A program made the translations under genes and the position numbers. A DNA stretch of 64,000 nt, from assembly GCF_015711475.1 (NCBI RefSeq), contig NZ_CP065027.1, positions 1,922,001-1,986,000 on the forward strand, in the 5' to 3' direction. The notes under the pieces were generated by a model that saw only the letters and a list, made by a program, of their open reading frames with translations, was not told the origin of the DNA and did not search any database. The DNA comes from Actinomyces trachealis. GTDB taxonomy: Bacteria > Actinomycetota > Actinomycetes > Actinomycetales > Actinomycetaceae. Shown here piece after piece: positions 61,766 to 64,000 of the stretch. Each line of letters starts with the position of its first letter. Within the stretch, counting starts at the first letter, position 1.

Positions 61766-62704
61766 AGCGCCTCGCCTCTCTCGTGAAACGTCTCCAGCAC
61801 GGGGCCGGAGGCGGGCGCCCCCGGCCCCGTGCTGGGCGAGAAGACCAGCCCAGCCACGCGCCAGCAGGGTGCCCTGAAACCCACGGTTGCTGGCGCGGTC
61901 GGCCACGAGCGCGACCGCGCCCCGGCCGGAATCCTCAATCACCCCCACCCCGGGCCCGGCAGGCCCGTAACCGCCTGCCAGGCACCGGGAACCCGCACCG
62001 GCAGCCACGTACTGAGAACCCAGCATGTCGGCCACTCGATACAGGTGGGGCGGACAAGCCGTGGTGGAAACACGGCCCGCCCACGGGCCCCGACCAGATA
62101 CCGGAGCCCACGCCCACCGGGGAGAACCAATCCCAGGAGGGCAGGAGGACACGTACGGTCCCCCAGAAAGGAGCGCGCCATGCACACCTTCAACCTGACC
62201 ATCAACACCCAGTCCTGGGACATCCCGGTCCAGTACTACGAGCGCGTGATGGCCGACATCGACCACGCCCTGAGCCAAGGGCGAGGCCAGGTCTGAATCT
62301 CCGGGCACATCCCGGGCCGGGCTCCCTATAACCCGGCCCGGGATGTACTTTCCCAATCCGGTCACCCGACGGTGTCTGACAGCCCGTCGAGGCCGCGCCA
62401 GGCCCGTGTCGATGCGCAGCCCACCGCGGGCCGCGCTCACATCACGGCCCACCCCTGCGGTCATGCCAGCACCAGACTCATCCGCGGACGGAGCCGACGG
62501 CGAGGACGCGAGCTTGGGCGTCAAGATCTCCTCGATGTCCGAGCGACGCACCATTAGGCGCCCGCCAGGTAGACGAATCGCTGGAATGTGACCTTCTCGA
62601 ATCCAACGTCGGACAGACTCCGCGGCAGTGCGAGGCAGTAGCTGTGCCGCCTCAGCGGGCGTCAAGTACTCCTCCGACTGAACATGCATTTTCCGTACGG
62701 TCAT
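61502..62704 (-). CDS. Excisionase-like MerR-type HTH protein (frame open to 61502)
   Basis: The first 65 residues are an excisionase/MerR-type DNA-binding domain: EEYLTPAEAAQLLPRTAAES, RRWIREGHIPAIRLPGGRLM and RRSDIEEIL. ATG at 62704 is six bases after TACGAT with a TTGACT -35 at 17-base spacing, so the promoter and start are secure. The frame has no stop until 61502 (400 residues), but beyond about residue 120 the composition is that of an antisense frame. The real 3' end is therefore uncertain: either a long tail, a read-through, or a lost stop. Excisionases normally are 60-150 residues. Confidence 0.5.
   Translation of the reverse strand: MTVRKMHVQSEEYLTPAEAAQLLPRTAAESVRRWIREGHIPAIRLPGGRLMVRRSDIEEILTPKLASSPSAPSADESGAGMTAGVGRDVSAARGGLRIDTGLARPRRAVRHRRVTGLGKYIPGRVIGSPARDVPGDSDLASPLAQGVVDVGHHALVVLDRDVPGLGVDGQVEGVHGALLSGGPYVSSCPPGIGSPRWAWAPVSGRGPWAGRVSTTACPPHLYRVADMLGSQYVAAGAGSRCLAGGYGPAGPGVGVIEDSGRGAVALVADRASNRGFQGTLLARGWAGLLAQHGAGGARLRPRAGDVSRERRGAVIEHVRAVWALGGLTMGRRLCLAYLASLADERGRCRIEPAQAGRALGMSAWRVDGELAALTRDGLIDSRRWDDSGAWSVTLKIGEAA
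61794..61835. other. Strong 15-bp hairpin upstream of the HTH operon
   Basis: CCAGCACGGGGCCGG at 61794-61808 pairs perfectly with 61821-61835 around a 12-base loop. It lies 29 bases before the GTG of the first HTH gene. It could be a terminator for upstream transcription, an attenuator, or an origin structure. Confidence 0.5.
61836..62179. other. Stretch without a supported gene
   Basis: These 344 bases hold no gene I can support. The minus frame is open but has shadow-like composition, and no plus-strand start with a ribosome site is seen before AAAGGAG at 62166-62172. Confidence 0.4.
62180..62296 (+). CDS. 38-residue small protein
   Basis: ATG at 62180 with AGAAAGGAG eight bases upstream encodes HTFNLTINTQSWDIPVQYYE and a short acidic tail with MADIDHALSQGRGQV. 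A strong hairpin terminator follows at 62309-62344. The clean ribosome site and terminator support a real small gene; function is unknown. Confidence 0.55.
   Translation: MHTFNLTINTQSWDIPVQYYERVMADIDHALSQGRGQV
62309..62344 (+). terminator. Terminator after the 38-residue gene
   Basis: ATCCCGGGCCGGG at 62309-62321 pairs perfectly with 62332-62344 (13 bp, 10-base loop), 13 bases after the small gene and followed by GTACTTTCCC. Confidence 0.7.
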
Positions 62705-62783
62705 ACATGCATCGTATGTATGCGCGATCTTGCAGTCAAGGACTGTTGTTGCACTTCCTGCACGTTTTGCTACACTTCAGCAC
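62705..62783. promoter_or_regulatory. Divergent promoters and operator between excisionase-like and repressor genes
   Basis: Minus strand: TTGACT-N17-TACGAT, then six bases to ATG 62704. Plus strand: TTGCAC-N16-TACACT, then seven bases to ATG 62784. A 7-bp perfect inverted repeat CATACAT-N7-ATGTATG covers the minus -10 box, a likely operator of the divergent repressor. Confidence 0.65.
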
Positions 62784-63131
62784 ATGGAGACGCCTACAGC
62801 AGGACCCACGTTCAACGAAGCGCTCGGTATGGCGATCAATCAGCAGATGTTCGCCGCGAAGATGACTCGTGTAGACCTGGGGAAGATCCTTGGCCTCAGT
62901 GCCTCGATGGCGAGCCGCAAGCTGCACGGAGTCGTCAAGTGGACAGCAGAAGATCTCGCAATCCTCGCAGATGTGTTCGGCGTCACCATGAACGACCTGT
63001 CACCAGTTCGCACTACTGTCGGCTGGATACCCGCTCCCTACGTGCCCGGGCAGCAGAAAACCCCGGCACTTGCTAGCACCGGGGTGTCCGTAGCGGGGGA
63101 GGGACTCGAACCCTCGACCTCACGATTATGA
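62784..63131 (+). CDS. XRE/Cro-CI-type repressor
   Basis: A 115-residue protein with a helix-turn-helix at about residues 25-75 (TRVDLGKILGLSASMASRKL, then WTAEDLAILADVFGVTMNDL). It is divergent from the excisionase-like gene and probably controls the island's lysogeny-like state. ATG at 62784 lies seven bases after TACACT. The last 14 or so residues (from about VSVAG) are encoded by the antisense strand of the tRNA-Met 3' end and were acquired by integration, so the ancestral C terminus differed. Confidence 0.75.
   Translation: METPTAGPTFNEALGMAINQQMFAAKMTRVDLGKILGLSASMASRKLHGVVKWTAEDLAILADVFGVTMNDLSPVRTTVGWIPAPYVPGQQKTPALASTGVSVAGEGLEPSTSRL
63056..63085 (-). terminator. Terminator of the tRNA operon, supplied by the island
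   Basis: On the minus strand ACCCCGG-N12-CCGGGGT is followed by TTTTC, a classic intrinsic terminator five bases beyond tRNA-Met. It lies inside the repressor coding sequence on the other strand. Confidence 0.6.
63089..63127. other. Right attachment site in tRNA-Met
   Basis: The 39 bases from just past the discriminator to just before the anticodon are repeated at 49755-49793 with one mismatch. This is the element-derived 3' half that rebuilt the tRNA. Confidence 0.82.
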
Positions 63132-63164
63132 GTCGTGCGCTCTAACCAGCTGAGCTACCTCGCC
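63091..63164 (-). tRNA. tRNA-Met (CAT), elongator
   Basis: A 74-nt cloverleaf with the anticodon CAT at 63130-63128, D-arm AGCTCAGCTGGTTAGAGC and T-arm GAGGGTTCGAGTCCCTC. CCA is not encoded. The acceptor arm GGCGAGG / CCCCGCT has a mismatch at A5-C68, and G1-T72 is a wobble; the 3' half is within the island's attachment repeat. Confidence 0.9.
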
Positions 63165-63203
63165 ATATCAACACAATGGGGGCCATTTGGCCCCCTGCGT
63201 CAG

Positions 63204-63276
63204 AGCCCCGAAAGGGAATCGAACCCTTGACCTTCTCCTTACCATGGAGACGCTCTGCCGACTGAGCTATCGGGGC
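63204..63276 (-). tRNA. tRNA-Thr (GGT)
   Basis: A 73-nt cloverleaf: acceptor GCCCCGA/TCGGGGC, D-arm with AGTCGGCAGAGC, anticodon stem TCTCC/GGAGA around loop ATGGTAA (anticodon GGT) and T-arm AAGGGTTCGATTCCCTT. It precedes tRNA-Met on the same strand. Confidence 0.93.
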
Positions 63277-63388
63277 AACGAACGGAACTCTAGGGGGCTC
63301 GGATTCGCTCTCGCAACTCCACTCCCCGTGAGAACATTCACTGCGGGGCTACCCTCCGAGGAGGGCCTGACCACCGAGGTGGTCATGG

Positions 63389-63469
63389 TGGCGGGTGAGG
63401 GATTCGAACCCCCGTAGCTTGCGCGGCTGATTTACAGTCAGCTCCCATTGGCCGCTCGGGCAACCCGCC
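63389..63469 (-). tRNA. tRNA-Tyr (GTA)
   Basis: An 81-nt class II tRNA with a long variable arm: acceptor GGCGGGT/ACCCGCC, anticodon stem CTGAC/ATCAG-type around loop TGTAAA (anticodon GTA) and T-arm GGGGGTTCGAATCCCTC. First of the three tRNAs in transcription order. Confidence 0.9.
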
Positions 63470-63629
63470 TTGCTCCACACCCGGCCATATCGGCCGCGCA
63501 GGTGCCGTGGAAGAATAACAAGCGGACGGAGGCGGGCGCCAATCGCGTCCGTAGGACGCTGCTCACACGGCCCGCCAAGTACGCTAACTAGCCACATCGC
63601 ACCGAGCGGCTGGCACAGAAAGGAAAATC

Positions 63630-64000
63630 ATGGCTGCAGATTCCTCCTTCGATGTCGTCTCCAAGCTGGACCGCCAGGAGGTGGACAACGCCGTCAACCA
63701 GACCGCCAAGGAGATCTCCCAGCGCTACGACTTCCGGGGCGTGGACGCCGCGATCTCTCTTGCCGGGGACACCATCACCATGGAGGCCAACTCCGCTGAA
63801 CGCGTGCTAGCGATCCTGGACGTGCTGCAGTCCAAGCTCTTCCGCCGCGGCGTGTCCCTCAAGACCCTGGACCTGGGTGACAAGGAGCCTAAGCCCTCCG
63901 GCAAGGTCTACAAGCTGGCCTGCCCACTCAAGGAGGGGCTGAACCAGGAGGTTGCCAAGAAGATCACTAAGGCCATCCGGGACGAGGGCCCCAAGGGCGT
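63630..64000 (+). CDS. YajQ-family nucleotide-binding protein (partial)
   Basis: The first 123 residues of a YajQ/UPF0234 protein, cut by the window end; full members are about 160-165 residues. It begins ADSSFDVVSKLDRQEVDNAV, with KEISQRYDFRG and DLGDKEPKPSGKVYKL. YajQ homologues bind nucleic acid or cyclic di-GMP. ATG at 63630 follows AGAAAGGAAAA. Confidence 0.93.
   Translation, partial: MAADSSFDVVSKLDRQEVDNAVNQTAKEISQRYDFRGVDAAISLAGDTITMEANSAERVLAILDVLQSKLFRRGVSLKTLDLGDKEPKPSGKVYKLACPLKEGLNQEVAKKITKAIRDEGPKG

Larger units (their letters stand above)
49755..63127. mobile_element. Genomic island integrated into tRNA-Met
   Basis: Flanking 39-bp direct repeats of tRNA-Met sequence, the separation of rpmG from its usual tRNA partners, IS remnants, a resolvase fragment, an excisionase-like gene and a phage-type repressor define a 13.4-kb integrated element. 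Its tRNA-proximal end holds the regulatory and HTH replication-type genes; the rpmG-proximal end holds a truncated biosynthetic/export operon. No intact integrase, relaxase or DNA-transfer gene is visible, so it appears stranded. Positions 49796-49999 hold no recognisable gene. Confidence 0.78.

Noticed and set aside
63187-63417. Open frame running through tRNA-Thr and tRNA-Tyr
   Set aside because: It lies on the opposite strand across three clear tRNAs; the GEGFEPP-like ending is the usual tRNA antisense artefact.

Overview
The window looks like chromosome from a high-GC Gram-positive of the Actinomycetaceae (Actinomyces/Schaalia type). Supporting signs are the GC-rich codons, GTG starts, LCP ligases, DUF2142, DUF6541 and DUF2304 envelope proteins, an RgpF-type rhamnan cluster, a fused biotin-dependent carboxylase and the actinobacterial tRNA-rpmG-MaoC neighbourhood. 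No rRNA or CRISPR array is present. The genus is inferred from gene content only.

Positions 1-38190 are almost entirely a surface-glycopolymer region. Positions 11-6777 hold a phosphocholine locus: two LicD transferases, a glycosyltransferase, a flippase, a LicB-like choline permease and one polypeptide joining a winged helix, LicC and LicA. Positions 6929-21270 hold a rhamnose or 6-deoxytalose type polysaccharide system: a DUF2142 protein, an RmlC-RmlD fusion whose RmlD half looks eroded, two GT4 and two GT2 enzymes, a Wzm/Wzt exporter, a dTDP-rhamnose 4-epimerase-like SDR, an acyltransferase, RgpF and another SDR. At 21378-24293 lies a secreted amidase-glucosaminidase with about ten choline-binding-type repeats, so the same window appears to encode both the making of a choline ligand and a protein that could bind it. 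RmlB, DUF6541, a polyprenol-phosphate-type GT2 with DUF2304, another GT2, two LCP ligases and GalE follow. PurE/PurK, a PIG-V-like membrane protein, GtrA and DedA come next.

Positions 39138-49700 are housekeeping genes: a histidine kinase and response regulator, a class III cyclase, biotin ligase, Maf, a 1284-residue carboxylase ending in a Nudix domain, a MarR regulator, a MaoC-like protein and rpmG.

Positions 49755-63127 form a 13.4-kb island inserted in tRNA-Met, bounded by a 39-bp direct repeat of the tRNA 3' half. It carries a decayed IS256-family element, an IS end remnant in inverted orientation, and between them a truncated operon (amidinotransferase fragment, two ABC exporters, a methyltransferase, a fragment of an upstream gene) that may have made an arginine-derived metabolite. 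A resolvase fragment, a toxin-antitoxin-like pair, several small genes (three with homopolymer frameshifts), four overlapping HTH-type genes, an excisionase-like gene and a divergent repressor fill the rest. No integrase is visible. tRNA-Met, tRNA-Thr, tRNA-Tyr and the start of a YajQ-family gene end the window.

Across the window many genes start 6-7 bases after a TANNNT box, which suggests widespread leaderless transcripts.
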